Source: Winogradskyella sp. (GTDB lineage Bacteria; Bacteroidota; Bacteroidia; Flavobacteriales; Flavobacteriaceae). From it: DNA of 64,000 bases. Position numbers and translations under genes: made by a program. The notes beneath the pieces were generated by a model. It searched no databases and had not been told where the DNA came from. It saw only the letters and a list, made by a program, of their open reading frames with translations. The stretch spans positions 1 to 64,000 of the forward strand of contig NZ_JABDQL010000148.1 in NCBI RefSeq assembly GCF_013042245.1. The letters run 5' to 3'. Positions 27,750 through 37,695 of this stretch are shown piece after piece. The first letter of the stretch is position 1, and the number at the start of each line of letters is the position of its first letter.

Positions 27750-28205
27750 ATGAAGGCAAAAACTGAAGAAAGTAACCAAGAGATTGTAAAACGTGTTTTT
27801 ACACAATTTCTAGAAGACAAAGGTCATAGAAAAACACCTGAGCGTTATGCTATTCTTCAGGAAATCTACGACAGTGAAGAACATTTTGATATTGAATCTT
27901 TATACATCAAAATGAAAAACAAAAACTATCGTGTAAGCCGTGCTACACTTTACAATACCATTGAATTATTACTAGACTGCGCGCTTGTCCGAAAGCATCA
28001 ATTTGGACAAAACCAAGCACACTATGAAAAATCATATTTCGATAAGCAACACGACCATGTTATTTTAACCGATACTGGTGAGGTTATAGAATTCTGTGAC
28101 CCACGTATTCAATCAATCAAAAAAACCATAGAAGAAGTTTTTGATATCGAAATCAATAACCATTCACTTTACTTTTATGGCAACCGAAAAAACAACACTA
28201 ACTAA
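27750..28205 (+). CDS. Fur-family transcriptional regulator
   Basis: The protein has 151 residues from the ATG at 27750; an in-frame TTG six bases earlier is less likely. The winged-helix part has [31 protein letters not shown] and [20 protein letters not shown]. The metal-site region is [20 protein letters not shown]. It lacks the C-terminal CxxC pairs that bind structural zinc in many Fur proteins. It could sense iron, zinc or peroxide; sequence alone does not decide. Only 9 nt separate it from purA, so they are probably co-transcribed, a known arrangement in Bacteroidota. Confidence 0.9.
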   Translation: MKAKTEESNQEIVKRVFTQFLEDKGHRKTPERYAILQEIYDSEEHFDIESLYIKMKNKNYRVSRATLYNTIELLLDCALVRKHQFGQNQAHYEKSYFDKQHDHVILTDTGEVIEFCDPRIQSIKKTIEEVFDIEINNHSLYFYGNRKNNTN

Positions 28206-28214
28206 CTTTTTACA

Positions 28215-29489
28215 ATGGCAGTAGATTTACTACTAGGACTACAATGGGGTGATGAAGGCAAAGGAAAAATTGTCGATGTACTCACCTCCAAATACGATAT
28301 TATTGCACGTTTTCAAGGTGGCCCAAATGCAGGTCACACTTTAGTTTTTAATGGCAGAAAGCATGTTTTACACACCATTCCTTCAGGAATTTTTCATGAC
28401 GATACTGTGAATTTAGTAGGCAACGGTGTGGTGATTGATCCAGTAATTTTTAAAAAAGAACTAGATAAATTAGACGAGCAAAATGTAGACTATAAAAAAT
28501 CCCTGCTCATATCTAGAAAAGCCCATATCATTTTACCAACACATCGATTACTAGATGCCGCAAGTGAAACTGCAAAAGGAAAAGCAAAAATTGGTTCTAC
28601 CTTAAAAGGAATTGGTCCAACCTATATGGATAAAACCGGTAGAAATGGTATCCGCGTCGGTGATGTAGAATTGACAGGTTGGAAAGACAAATACAGAGCT
28701 TTAGCCAATAAGCATGAAGCCATGATTGATTTCTACAACGTAGACATCCAATATAATTTAAAAGAATTAGAAGCTGAATTTTTCAGTGCTGTAGATACTT
28801 TAAAATCATTAAAGTTTATTGATTCTGAAGAATATGTACATCAAGCACAAGCATCTAAAAAGACCATATTAGCAGAAGGTGCGCAAGGCTCATTACTAGA
28901 TATTGATTTTGGAACATACCCTTTTGTAACCTCTTCTAATACTACAGCTGCTGGCGCTTGCACAGGTTTGGGTGTAGCACCAAATAGTATTGGAAAAGTT
29001 TACGGTATTTTTAAAGCTTACACAACGCGTGTAGGTTCAGGACCTTTCCCAACAGAATTATTTAATGAAGACGGTGCTACCATGGCACGTGTTGGTCACG
29101 AATTTGGCGCAACTACGGGACGCCCAAGACGTTGTGGTTGGTTAGATTTGGTAGCCTTACGCTATGCTTGCCAAGTTAATGGCGTTACAGAACTCATCAT
29201 GATGAAAGGCGATGTACTTTCTGGTTTTAAAAGTTTGAAGGTGTGTACGGCATACAACTATAAAGGCGACGAAATCACACATTTACCATACAACATTGAA
29301 GAAGAAAATGTTACACCTATTTATACTGAATTAAAAGGCTGGGAAGCAGATTTAACAGGAATGACTGAAGCTTCACAATTACCAGATGCACTAAATGGTT
29401 ATGTAGAATTTTTGGAAAAAGAATTAAACATACCTATTACAGTTGTGTCTGTTGGTCCTGATAGAAAGCAGACGATTATTAGAAAGTAA
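28215..29489 (+). CDS. purA: Adenylosuccinate synthetase
   Basis: The 424-residue enzyme joins IMP and aspartate with GTP in AMP synthesis. Motifs: LGLQWGDEGKGKIVD (GTP-binding), FQGGPNAGHTLV, GSTLKGIGPTYMDKTGRNGIRVGD, AEGAQGSLLDIDFGTYPFVTSSNT, TTGRPRRCGWLDLVALRYA. Length and motifs are standard. It follows the Fur-family gene in the same direction. The stretch after it is gene debris. Confidence 0.97.
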   Translation: MAVDLLLGLQWGDEGKGKIVDVLTSKYDIIARFQGGPNAGHTLVFNGRKHVLHTIPSGIFHDDTVNLVGNGVVIDPVIFKKELDKLDEQNVDYKKSLLISRKAHIILPTHRLLDAASETAKGKAKIGSTLKGIGPTYMDKTGRNGIRVGDVELTGWKDKYRALANKHEAMIDFYNVDIQYNLKELEAEFFSAVDTLKSLKFIDSEEYVHQAQASKKTILAEGAQGSLLDIDFGTYPFVTSSNTTAAGACTGLGVAPNSIGKVYGIFKAYTTRVGSGPFPTELFNEDGATMARVGHEFGATTGRPRRCGWLDLVALRYACQVNGVTELIMMKGDVLSGFKSLKVCTAYNYKGDEITHLPYNIEEENVTPIYTELKGWEADLTGMTEASQLPDALNGYVEFLEKELNIPITVVSVGPDRKQTIIRK

Positions 29490-29562
29490 ACAAATGCTTT
29501 TTTAGTAATTATTTGAAAATTTTACGCAATTGGTATTATATTTCTTCCTCTAAAACTATTTG

Positions 29563-29723
29563 ATGGAAGTCCTAAATCTTAACATTTTCAACATCCTAAT
29601 AATTTCCGGTGTTCTACATGGAATCATTTTTAGTATTGTTGCCTCTACACAAAAAAATTTATCACTAACAATACAATCTATCTTGCTTTAGTTGTATTTT
29701 TTTATCTCTAAGTAATTTACAAG
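29563..29723 (+). pseudogene. Remnant of an AraC-type membrane regulator N-terminus
   Basis: From the ATG at 29563 the frame reads MEVLNLNIFNILIISGVLHG and continues hydrophobic to a TAG at 29689-29691. After a one-base shift in an A run (near 29650-29657) the better frame reads FITNNTIYLALVV, and after a second shift in a T run it reads FLSLSNLQ. This looks like the start of the multi-pass membrane region found before AraC-type helix-turn-helix domains in Flavobacteriia. No HTH part follows, so the gene is truncated and frameshifted. Assignment is from a short stretch, so it is tentative. Confidence 0.45.
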
Positions 29724-30223
29724 CTAGATTCAAGTCTTAATTATAGTCAGTCTAATAATTTTGACACATGGACTGAAAATGAAAAATCACAATATAAAAA
29801 TTTAAAAAAACTTGCTTATTATGTTAATGGAAAAGAAAATCAGAGATATCAAAAGATACTTTATTCGATAGATATATCTTTTTCAATTATGTATTAAATG
29901 ACAAAAACGTAGAAAGAAGAGAAAGACGTTTAGTCCAATTTGATTCGCTATTTTATTCATTTAGAAATAAAATAAATACAATTGGTATTAACAATCTTGA
30001 AGCAAAACCTATACGTTATTACAAAAATCATAAAATTTATGAGCCTTTTGATGAAAGTAAATCAAACAAGAAAACTATAAGTGGAGAAAAAATGTATACA
30101 AGAAGTGATAATGTATTTGTTTATTATAAAAAAGATAACCCAGAAAACCCTCTTGGCACATTAGTATTTGAGCCAGAAACAAGTAAATTGGTATCATGGG
30201 TTCTACTTTGCCAAGGTAATTAA
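29724..30223 (+). pseudogene. Frameshifted remnant of an unknown gene
   Basis: One frame reads NYSQSNNFDTWTENEK and KLAYYVNGKENQ. After a shift near 29845 the text goes on as ISKDTLFDRYIFFNYVLND, RRERRLVQFDSLFYSFRNK, LEAKPIRYYKNHKIYEPFDE, and ends LVSWVLLCQGN at a TAA (30221-30223). No usable start remains near the beginning. The product would be about 165 residues, polar, with no family I recognise. It joins abruptly to the AraC-like remnant, suggesting a deletion between two neighbouring genes. Confidence 0.5.
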
Positions 30224-30266
30224 TGTTACTTTTTGACCTTTAATCTACTCTAGATAAAAAATTAAA

Positions 30267-30300
30267 ATAATGCTTCGAAATATCGAAGTATTATTTTTTT
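30267..30300 (+). terminator. Rho-independent terminator
   Basis: The hairpin arms AATAATGCTTCGA and TCGAAGTATTATT (one mismatch) flank a short loop, followed by a T run. It closes off the debris region before the OstA-like gene promoter. Confidence 0.8.
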
Positions 30301-30323
30301 CAATCTAATTCATTTTATGTCGT

Positions 30324-30331
30324 TACATTTG
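30324..30331 (+). promoter_or_regulatory. Promoter -7 element for the OstA-like gene
   Basis: TACATTTG is an exact TAnnTTTG match, 16 nt before the TTG start codon. It supports the TTG start, because the nearby ATG at 30343 is followed directly by a stop (ATG TAT TGA). Confidence 0.6.
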
Positions 30332-30347
30332 TAGCAAATTCTATGTA

Positions 30348-32114
30348 TTGAAGTTTCATCTAAAATTAATATTTGTAGTTTTTCTCTGTAACTCCGCTTT
30401 TGTAAGCTTGTCCCAAAGCAAAGAGAAACTAAAAATAATTTATACGGGTCGTGCAAAGACGTTAGTAAATGAAGTTGATGGTTCAGTAACCACATTTCTT
30501 AGAGACAACCAACAGCAGGTACATTTTGTACATAACGGTATCAATTTGTATTGTGACAAAGCCATTTTATACAAAGAACAAGATTTTATCGAAGCTTTTA
30601 GCAACGTACGCATGGTACAAGGCGATACTATAACTATGACTGCTAATTACACAGAGTATAGTGGAAAAACAGAACTCGCTTTTGCTAGAGGTAATGTTAT
30701 TCTCAAAGAACCTGAATCTACGCTTACTACAAACAAACTTCATTTTGACAGAAAAAAGCAACAGGCCTATTACGATACCAAAGGAAAAGTAGTCAGAGAT
30801 TCTTCAGGAACCATAACCAGTAACATTGGTCGTTATTACATGCAAACCAAAAAATATCAGTTTATAGATAGTGTAGTTTTAGTCAATCCTGAATACACCT
30901 TAAAAACTAAGCGTTTAGACTTCTTTAATGATTCTGGACATGCTTATATTTTTGGTCCTTCCACCATTACAGGAGAGGATAATGATATTTATTGTGAGCG
31001 TGGTTTTTATGACACACAAGAAGATTTCGGTCATTTTCAACGTAACGCAAAAATCAATTACGACAATCGTGAAGTCAAAGGCGATAGTATGTACTTTGAC
31101 CGCACGTTGAATTTTGCTTCGGCTACAAATAACATAAAAGTTACCGATACCATAAATAATAGTATCGTAAAAGGTGATTATGCCGAAGTATGGAAAGCAA
31201 AAGACTCTCTTTTTATTACCGGTCGCGCATTAGCGATTTCTGTTCAAGAACAAGATTCAATCTATATGCATAGTGATACATTAATGGTGACTGGTCCAGA
31301 AGAACATCGTATAACAAGAGCTTTTTACAATGCCAAAATCTACAAAAGCGATTTGGCTGGTAAGGCCGATTCAATTCATGTAGACCACAAATCTGGTTTA
31401 ACACAGATGATAAACTTAGCGCGCTACGATTCTAAAGACCCATTCGCAATTAAACGTAAACCTGTACTTTGGAATTTGGACAACCAGATGTCTGGAGATA
31501 CTATTCATCTTATCTCCGATGTTAAGACAGAAAAACTAGACTCTCTAAAGGTTTTTTATAACGCTTTTTTAGTTAGCAAAGACACCATTAGTGAAGATGG
31601 CTACAACCAAACAAAGGGAAAAGAACTTATTGGTTTGTTTAGAGATAATGAGTTGTATAATGTAGATATTATAAAAAATGCAGAAGTCATTTACTATTCA
31701 AGAAATGATTTGGGCGAACTTATAGGTATTAACAAATCTAAATCGGGAAGTATTACTATTAAGATTGCTAATAATGATATTGAAGAAATTAGACTCATCA
31801 ATAAGATTGACGGAGATTTGAGTCCAGAATCATTATTCCCCAATAATGCCAATAAATTACGTGGTTTTGACTGGCGAGGCGAAGAACGTCCAAATAGTGT
31901 GGAAGATTTATTCAAAGACGATAAGTCAAGAAAACTTCCAGCCATCAAAGGTTTAGACGATTACATTCCGCCAGAAGATTTTTTTGATGAAGCTGTTTTA
32001 GAGCGCGTTGAAACTGCTAAACCAAAGAATGCGAAATCAGAAAATAGAGCTGCTCGAAATATTCCAAATAATGAAAAAGCAGAGCCTAAAAAGGAGAAAA
32101 AATCAGGCAAATAA
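30348..32114 (+). CDS. OstA/LptA-like LPS-transport protein
   Basis: The 588-residue protein begins at a TTG, supported by the promoter position and by the immediate signal peptide (LKLIFVVFLCNSAFVSLSQ). The body is repeating beta-jellyroll sequence of the OstA family: INLYCDKAILYKEQDFIEAF, GDTITMTANYTEYSGKTELA, LTTNKLHFDRKKQQAYYDT, CERGFYDTQEDFGHFQRNAK. Such proteins help carry lipopolysaccharide across the periplasm. It is much longer than E. coli LptA, with a charged C-terminal tail (KPKNAKSENRA, KAEPKKEKKSGK). Its last base overlaps the next gene's ATG. Confidence 0.88.
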   Translation: MKFHLKLIFVVFLCNSAFVSLSQSKEKLKIIYTGRAKTLVNEVDGSVTTFLRDNQQQVHFVHNGINLYCDKAILYKEQDFIEAFSNVRMVQGDTITMTANYTEYSGKTELAFARGNVILKEPESTLTTNKLHFDRKKQQAYYDTKGKVVRDSSGTITSNIGRYYMQTKKYQFIDSVVLVNPEYTLKTKRLDFFNDSGHAYIFGPSTITGEDNDIYCERGFYDTQEDFGHFQRNAKINYDNREVKGDSMYFDRTLNFASATNNIKVTDTINNSIVKGDYAEVWKAKDSLFITGRALAISVQEQDSIYMHSDTLMVTGPEEHRITRAFYNAKIYKSDLAGKADSIHVDHKSGLTQMINLARYDSKDPFAIKRKPVLWNLDNQMSGDTIHLISDVKTEKLDSLKVFYNAFLVSKDTISEDGYNQTKGKELIGLFRDNELYNVDIIKNAEVIYYSRNDLGELIGINKSKSGSITIKIANNDIEEIRLINKIDGDLSPESLFPNNANKLRGFDWRGEERPNSVEDLFKDDKSRKLPAIKGLDDYIPPEDFFDEAVLERVETAKPKNAKSENRAARNIPNNEKAEPKKEKKSGK

Positions 32115-33289
32115 TGCAAGACGATTTTTTTAAATACCAAGCACAAACAACACCTCATCCACTAGCCATGGAAGTTAGCCATGCAGAAGGAAGTTACATT
32201 TACGACAAAGAAGATAACGCGCATTTAGATTTTGTCGCTGGCGTTTCGGCAACACCCTTAGGACACCGTCATCCTAAAGTTGTTTCGGCTATAAAAACCC
32301 AACTTAATAAGTACCTACATGTTATGGTATATGGAGAATATATCCAGGAACCTGCAGTAGCCTTAGCTAAACTTATAGCAGACCAATTACCAATATCTTT
32401 AAATACTACATATCTTGTTAATTCAGGTACTGAAGCCATTGAAGGCAGTCTTAAATTAGCACGACATTATACTGGCAGAACTGAAATTATTGCTGCCAAA
32501 AATGCATATCACGGTAATACGATGGGCGCATTAAGTTTAATGGATTATCAAGAACGCAAACGCCCCTTTTTACCATTATTACCCAATATTAGACATATTA
32601 CCTTTAATTGTGATTTTTGCTTAAACCAAATCACAGAAAAAACGGCGGCTGTTATTTTAGAGACAATTCAAGGTGGTGCGGGCTTCATTGAACCTGTAAA
32701 CGGCTATCTAAAAAAGGTAAGGGAACGCTGTAATGCTGTTGGTACCTTATTGATTTTGGATGAAATTCAACCTGGATTTGGTCGTACTGGCAAACTGTTT
32801 GGTTTTGAAAATTATGATTGTATACCAGATATTTTAGTCACTGGAAAAGGTCTTGGCGGTGGCATGCCTATTGGTGCATTTACAGCATCTAATGCGATGA
32901 TGACCACCTTGAGCGATAATCCAAAACTAGGACATATCACAACATTTGGCGGACATCCCGTGATAGCAGCAGCTGCACACGCAACTTTAAAAGAAATTAC
33001 AGAATCTCAACTTATTGCTGAAACTTTAGAAAAAGAAAAATTAATACGTAAAACTCTTCAACATCCAAAAATCAAAGAAATCAGAGGGCGAGGGTTGATG
33101 CTGGCTGTTATTACAGAGTCTGCAGAGGTTACTAATCAAGTTATCCTAAAAGCAAAAGACCAAGGCTTAATATTATTTTGGTTGTTGTTTGAACCAAAAG
33201 CTATTCGAATTACACCGCCTTTAACAATTTCAAATGAGGAGATACTTAAAGGATCTAATATAATCTTAGACATCCTCAATTCACTTTAA
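32114..33289 (+). CDS. Class III (PLP-dependent) aminotransferase
   Basis: The 391-residue enzyme belongs to the acetylornithine/ornithine-type class. Motifs: VAGVSATPLGHRHPKV, VNSGTEAIEGSLKLARHYTGR, LILDEIQPGFGRTG with the cofactor Asp, and the PLP Lys in LVTGKGLGGGMPIG (about 248). Members are usually labelled aspartate aminotransferase family; the substrate is not decided here. No arginine-pathway genes flank it. The start overlaps the end of the OstA-like gene (TAATG). Confidence 0.9.
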   Translation: MQDDFFKYQAQTTPHPLAMEVSHAEGSYIYDKEDNAHLDFVAGVSATPLGHRHPKVVSAIKTQLNKYLHVMVYGEYIQEPAVALAKLIADQLPISLNTTYLVNSGTEAIEGSLKLARHYTGRTEIIAAKNAYHGNTMGALSLMDYQERKRPFLPLLPNIRHITFNCDFCLNQITEKTAAVILETIQGGAGFIEPVNGYLKKVRERCNAVGTLLILDEIQPGFGRTGKLFGFENYDCIPDILVTGKGLGGGMPIGAFTASNAMMTTLSDNPKLGHITTFGGHPVIAAAAHATLKEITESQLIAETLEKEKLIRKTLQHPKIKEIRGRGLMLAVITESAEVTNQVILKAKDQGLILFWLLFEPKAIRITPPLTISNEEILKGSNIILDILNSL

Positions 33290-33436
33290 TCCCTTAAATC
33301 TGCAGTATTTATTATTAGTGGTATAACTATTGCGAAGAATTTAACTGTTAACTACTTTGTTAAAAACATTACATTTTTAAAACTCAAACTTTAAACTATA
33401 ACACTAAATTTATTTTATTGAATATTACATCTGCCT

Positions 33437-34843
33437 ATGGAGTATAGTCAAAATGAAAATTATAATAACATGTCCCTCACAAAGTTTGAGTCCATGCTAA
33501 AAACAAATGATGTTTTGTTTTTTGATTCAAACGAATTCGAAAACATTATTCATCATTATCTCGAAAATGGTAAAATTTCTCTCGCTAAAAAAGCCATAAA
33601 ATTAGGACTTCAACAGCACCCAACATCCATAAATCTTCGTTTATTTAAAATTGAAATTCTTGTTATAGAAAATAAGTTTGATGAGGCCAATACCATTTTA
33701 GAAGAGCTTCACTTTCTAGAACCTAATAACGAAGAAATTTTTATTCAAAAAGCTAACGTATTATCAAAGCAAGACTTCCATCAAGAAGCCATTAACGCAC
33801 TTTTGATGGCGCTTGATTTGTCGAATACACCTGAAGATGAAAGTGACCTTTATGGCCTTCTAGGTATGGAATATCTCTTTTTAGAACAGTTTGAAAATGC
33901 ATTATTATACTTTCAGAAGTGTTTAGAAATAGACCTCACAGATTATTCAGCGTTACATAATGTTATTTATTGTTTTGACTTTTTAGATAAAAATGAAGAA
34001 GCTATAGATTTTTTAAATGCCTATTTAGACACCAATCCTTATTGTGAAGTGGCTTGGCACCAATTAGGAAGACAGTATTTTTCTATAAAAGATTACATAC
34101 GTGCAAATAGTGCTTTTGATTTTGCTATAATTTCTGACGACACATTTGTTGGAGCCTATCTTGAAAAAGGTAAGGTTTTAGAAAAACAGCAAAAGTACAC
34201 TGAAGCAATTGAAAACTACAAAATCACACTAGCACTTGAAGACCCGACCTCCTTTGCTTTATTAAGAATCGGGTATTGTTACGAAAAACTTGGAGAAGAC
34301 GATTTAGCAGTACAATTTTTTAACCGCACCGTTGAAGAAGATCCACTTTTAGATAAAGGATGGATTGCTATCACAAAATTTTTCAATAAAAAAAGAAACT
34401 ACCAAAAAGCATTATATTATATAAAGAGAGCCGTAAATATTGACGGTGATAATGTTTTGTATTGGAAAATGTTTGCAAAAATAAACCTGCGCTTAAACTT
34501 TTTAGAAGAAGCTGCTGAAGGTTTTAAACGAACACTAGAACTAGGCAACTATGAACTAGACACTTGGATTTACAGAGCAGATATCCTAATAAAACTTGGC
34601 GAATACGATGCTGCAGTTTATAATTTACTTCAGGCAACTGAGTTTTATCCAGAATCTGAAGAAATAGAGTACAGACTTGGTGGTTTATATTTTAAACTCA
34701 TGCAAACAGATAAAGGCCGTTATCATCTTAAAAATGCACTTCGCATTAATAATGAGCATGATTTTATTATAGATGAATTGTTTCCAAATTTGAAAAATAG
34801 ACCTGTTGTAAAGGAGATTATTTTGTCTTCTAAAAAATCTTAA
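33437..34843 (+). CDS. Tetratricopeptide-repeat protein
   Basis: The 468-residue soluble protein is made of about a dozen TPR helical hairpins, for example NKFDEANTILEELHFLEPNN, EQFENALLYFQKCLEIDL, QKYTEAIENYKITLALEDP and GEYDAAVYNLLQATEFYPES. No signal peptide is seen. It is probably a scaffold for other proteins; partner unknown. It has an isolated start after a 147-nt gap that holds nothing I recognise, and precedes the DUF368 pair, as I recall in other Flavobacteriia. Confidence 0.86.
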   Translation: MEYSQNENYNNMSLTKFESMLKTNDVLFFDSNEFENIIHHYLENGKISLAKKAIKLGLQQHPTSINLRLFKIEILVIENKFDEANTILEELHFLEPNNEEIFIQKANVLSKQDFHQEAINALLMALDLSNTPEDESDLYGLLGMEYLFLEQFENALLYFQKCLEIDLTDYSALHNVIYCFDFLDKNEEAIDFLNAYLDTNPYCEVAWHQLGRQYFSIKDYIRANSAFDFAIISDDTFVGAYLEKGKVLEKQQKYTEAIENYKITLALEDPTSFALLRIGYCYEKLGEDDLAVQFFNRTVEEDPLLDKGWIAITKFFNKKRNYQKALYYIKRAVNIDGDNVLYWKMFAKINLRLNFLEEAAEGFKRTLELGNYELDTWIYRADILIKLGEYDAAVYNLLQATEFYPESEEIEYRLGGLYFKLMQTDKGRYHLKNALRINNEHDFIIDELFPNLKNRPVVKEIILSSKKS

Positions 34844-34885
34844 GGTTAAAAATCCATACCTTAGCGTTTCACATTAATTACAATT

Positions 34886-35860
34886 ATGCAACGCAGCTTT
34901 TTCAGCTATTTAATTATTACTTTAAAGGGTATAGCCATGGGTGCAGCCGATGTTGTCCCTGGTGTTTCAGGTGGCACAATTGCCTTTATTTCTGGTATTT
35001 ACGAAGAACTTATAGAGAGTATAGATAATGTAAATCTTGGATTTTTTAAAGTCTGGAAAACTTCAGATTTTAAAAGCGCATGGAAATCTATCAACGGTAC
35101 ATTTTTACTGGCTTTATTCTCAGGTATTGCCATAAGTATATTGTCATTAGCCAAATTAATAAAATGGTTGTTACATAATGAGCCAGTTTTGTTGTGGTCA
35201 TTCTTTTTCGGTTTAGTTTTAGCTAGTATTTTGTATATCGCAAAACAAATAAAATCATGGTCACCTTTAGTTATTATAGCAATTTTACTAACCTCTATCC
35301 TATCCTATTACATTACTTTGGCAGAACCTTTTGCATCACCAGATAGCCCTTACTATTTAGTTTTTTGTGGATTCATTGCAATCATCGCTATGATTTTACC
35401 AGGCGTTTCAGGGGCTTTTATTCTACTTATATTAGGCGCATATCAGACAGCTATTGATACCGTAAACAATCTTCGTGATGGTATATTTACAGGCAATATA
35501 GAATTATTTAAGGACGCCTTAATCAATTTTGTGTTATTAGCTATTGGTGCTGTTATTGGTATAAAAGTCTTCAGTAAAATCCTAAATTGGATGTTTAAAC
35601 ATAAAAAAAACATCACTTTAGCCATACTTACAGGGTTTATGATTGGCTCTCTAAATAAGATTTGGCCATGGAAAAAAATACTCACTAGAAGATTAAATTC
35701 TGAAGGGCTTGAAGTTCCTCTTCTAGAAAAAAGTATACTCCCAAATAATTACAACGGAGAAAACCAATTATTCTTGGCAATAGTATTTATGACTATCGGT
35801 TTTCTTGTCATCCTGATCTTAGAACGATTAGGTAAAGGAAAAGAAAATTTAGATGCGTAA
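34886..35860 (+). CDS. DUF368 polytopic membrane protein (first copy)
   Basis: This 324-residue protein has about eight or nine membrane helices. Family signatures are GIAMGAADVVPGVSGGTIAFISGIYEELI and the second repeat IIAMILPGVSGAFILLILGAYQ; both carry PGVSG turns, as in an internally duplicated transporter fold. DUF368 members (PopT-type) and the DedA superfamily have been proposed to recycle the C55-phosphate lipid carrier, which would fit envelope glycan synthesis. The family assignment is firm; the function is from published work on relatives. It overlaps the second copy by 8 nt. Confidence 0.92.
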   Translation: MQRSFFSYLIITLKGIAMGAADVVPGVSGGTIAFISGIYEELIESIDNVNLGFFKVWKTSDFKSAWKSINGTFLLALFSGIAISILSLAKLIKWLLHNEPVLLWSFFFGLVLASILYIAKQIKSWSPLVIIAILLTSILSYYITLAEPFASPDSPYYLVFCGFIAIIAMILPGVSGAFILLILGAYQTAIDTVNNLRDGIFTGNIELFKDALINFVLLAIGAVIGIKVFSKILNWMFKHKKNITLAILTGFMIGSLNKIWPWKKILTRRLNSEGLEVPLLEKSILPNNYNGENQLFLAIVFMTIGFLVILILERLGKGKENLDA

Positions 35861-36878
35861 TATGGAAAGTATCCGCTCGTTTAAGGACCGTGTATTTTTA
35901 GTCATAAAAGGATTAGCTATGGGAGCTGCTAACAAAGTACCTGGTGTTTCAGGTGGTGTCGTTGCATTTGTTGCTGGGTTTTACGAAGAGTTTATTTACT
36001 CTTTACAACGTGTTAATAAAACGGCCTTTAAATTACTCTTTAACGGACGGTTTAAAAGTTTTTATAAATACGTTAATGGTAAGTTTCTCTTCCTTCTTTT
36101 TTTAGGAATGATAATCAGTTATTTCAGCGTTTCAAAAATTTTAGATTATCTCATTGTGCACTACCAACTTTATGTATGGAGTACATTTTTTGGTATGATT
36201 TTAGGCTCTATATATTATATCGACAAAGACTTTGGTGATTGGAACGCCAAAACTGTTATTAGTCTATTGATAGGTGCTCTTATTGGAATAAGCATTAGTT
36301 TTCTAGACCCTGCCACAGAGAATGATAATCTCCTTTTTGTGTTTCTATGCGGAATAATTAGCGTCTCTGGGATGACTTTGCCTGGATTTTCGGGTTCTTT
36401 TATTCTTATTCTTCTAGGTAATTATGTTTTACTTTTGGTCGATTCCGTTAATGCTCTATACAATACAATTTCAGATATTATAACTTGTAATTTTGAATTT
36501 GTAAAAGATCAAGCGCGAATACGCATGCTAAAAGTACTCTCGGTATTCACATTGGGTTCCGTTACAGGGTTAGTAACGTTTTCTCATGTTTTAAATTACA
36601 TTTTAAAACATTACAAAAGTATAACCTTAGCAACAATCATTGGTTTTATTATTGGCTCTTTAGGTGTAGTTTGGCCTTGGAAAAAAACGATTTACAAATT
36701 AGATACTAATGGCGACTCAGTTTTAGACTCAACAGGCGCTCCAATAATAGAAAATTATCAACGTTTTTTACCCGAACTTAATACGGAAACCTACACAGCT
36801 ATAGCGTATATTGTATTCGGAATTTTAATCGTTTTAGCCCTTGAATGGTATGGACAACGGACAAAAAAAATCAAATAA
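35853..36878 (+). CDS. DUF368 polytopic membrane protein (second copy)
   Basis: This 341-residue paralogue of the preceding gene has GLAMGAANKVPGVSGGVVAFVAGFYEEF and GMTLPGFSGSFILILLGNYVLLL, in which PGVSG becomes PGFSG in the second half. The start used here (35853) overlaps the previous gene; an ATG at 35862, two bases after its stop, is equally likely and would remove three residues. Tandem copies suggest either a heterodimer or division of labour. Its 3' end overlaps aroE by 29 nt. Confidence 0.9.
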   Translation: MRNMESIRSFKDRVFLVIKGLAMGAANKVPGVSGGVVAFVAGFYEEFIYSLQRVNKTAFKLLFNGRFKSFYKYVNGKFLFLLFLGMIISYFSVSKILDYLIVHYQLYVWSTFFGMILGSIYYIDKDFGDWNAKTVISLLIGALIGISISFLDPATENDNLLFVFLCGIISVSGMTLPGFSGSFILILLGNYVLLLVDSVNALYNTISDIITCNFEFVKDQARIRMLKVLSVFTLGSVTGLVTFSHVLNYILKHYKSITLATIIGFIIGSLGVVWPWKKTIYKLDTNGDSVLDSTGAPIIENYQRFLPELNTETYTAIAYIVFGILIVLALEWYGQRTKKIK

Positions 36879-37605
36879 ATACGGCTTAATTGGTAAGGAA
36901 ATCGATTACTCTTTTTCGAGAGGATATTTTGCTGAAAAATTTAAGACTAAAAACTTACCACACACATATGTAAATTTTGAACTTCAGGATATTTCAGAGT
37001 TTGAAAATATTTTTCAAGATTCTGAAAATATTAAAGGACTTAATGTTACTATTCCATACAAAGAAGACGTTATTCCTTTTTTAGATAAACTAGATAAGCG
37101 TGCTAAAAAAATAGGCGCTGTTAACACTATAAAGATTTCAAAAAAAGGAAAGCGTATTGGATATAATACCGATTATTTTGGTTTTAAAGAATCGCTAAAG
37201 CCACATCTAAAAAAACACCATAAAAAGGCTTTAATCTTAGGAACTGGTGGTGCTTCAAAGGCCATAGCTTATGCACTCAAACAACTAAAAATAAACTTTC
37301 ACTTTGTGTCTCGCACAAAAAAAGATACAGTAAAATTTATTTATTCAGAATTAACAGAAACCATAATAAATGAACATCAAATATTGATTAATTGCTCACC
37401 TGTTGGGACGTTTCCAAATGTCTATAAATACCCAAATATCCCGTATGATGGAGTTACAGAACATCATATCCTCTATGACCTTATTTATAATCCTGAAGAA
37501 ACAAAATTCTTACAATTAGGAAAATCTCAAAATGCAACTACAATTAATGGCTTAAAAATGTTAGAATTACAAGCAGAAAAATCTTGGGAAATATGGAATA
37601 GTTGA
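36850..37605 (+). CDS. aroE: Shikimate dehydrogenase
   Basis: The 251-residue enzyme reduces 3-dehydroshikimate with NADPH. Motifs: YGLIGKEIDYSFSRGYF (substrate site), GLNVTIPYKEDVIPFLD with the catalytic Lys, GAVNTIKI, NTDYFGF, LILGTGGASKAIAYAL (NADP site) and the C-terminal NGLKMLELQAEKSWEIW. I chose the ATG at 36850 rather than the in-frame TTG at 36841; either start lies inside the end of the DUF368 gene. Slightly short, as usual in Bacteroidota. Confidence 0.94.
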   Translation: MDNGQKKSNKYGLIGKEIDYSFSRGYFAEKFKTKNLPHTYVNFELQDISEFENIFQDSENIKGLNVTIPYKEDVIPFLDKLDKRAKKIGAVNTIKISKKGKRIGYNTDYFGFKESLKPHLKKHHKKALILGTGGASKAIAYALKQLKINFHFVSRTKKDTVKFIYSELTETIINEHQILINCSPVGTFPNVYKYPNIPYDGVTEHHILYDLIYNPEETKFLQLGKSQNATTINGLKMLELQAEKSWEIWNS

Positions 37606-37695
37606 ACCCATCATTTAAGCTTTGTTTACTCCCAAAAGCTTTTTAATTCTTAGGCTTTTATTATATTTACCTCCTATATTTAAAATTAACGACAT

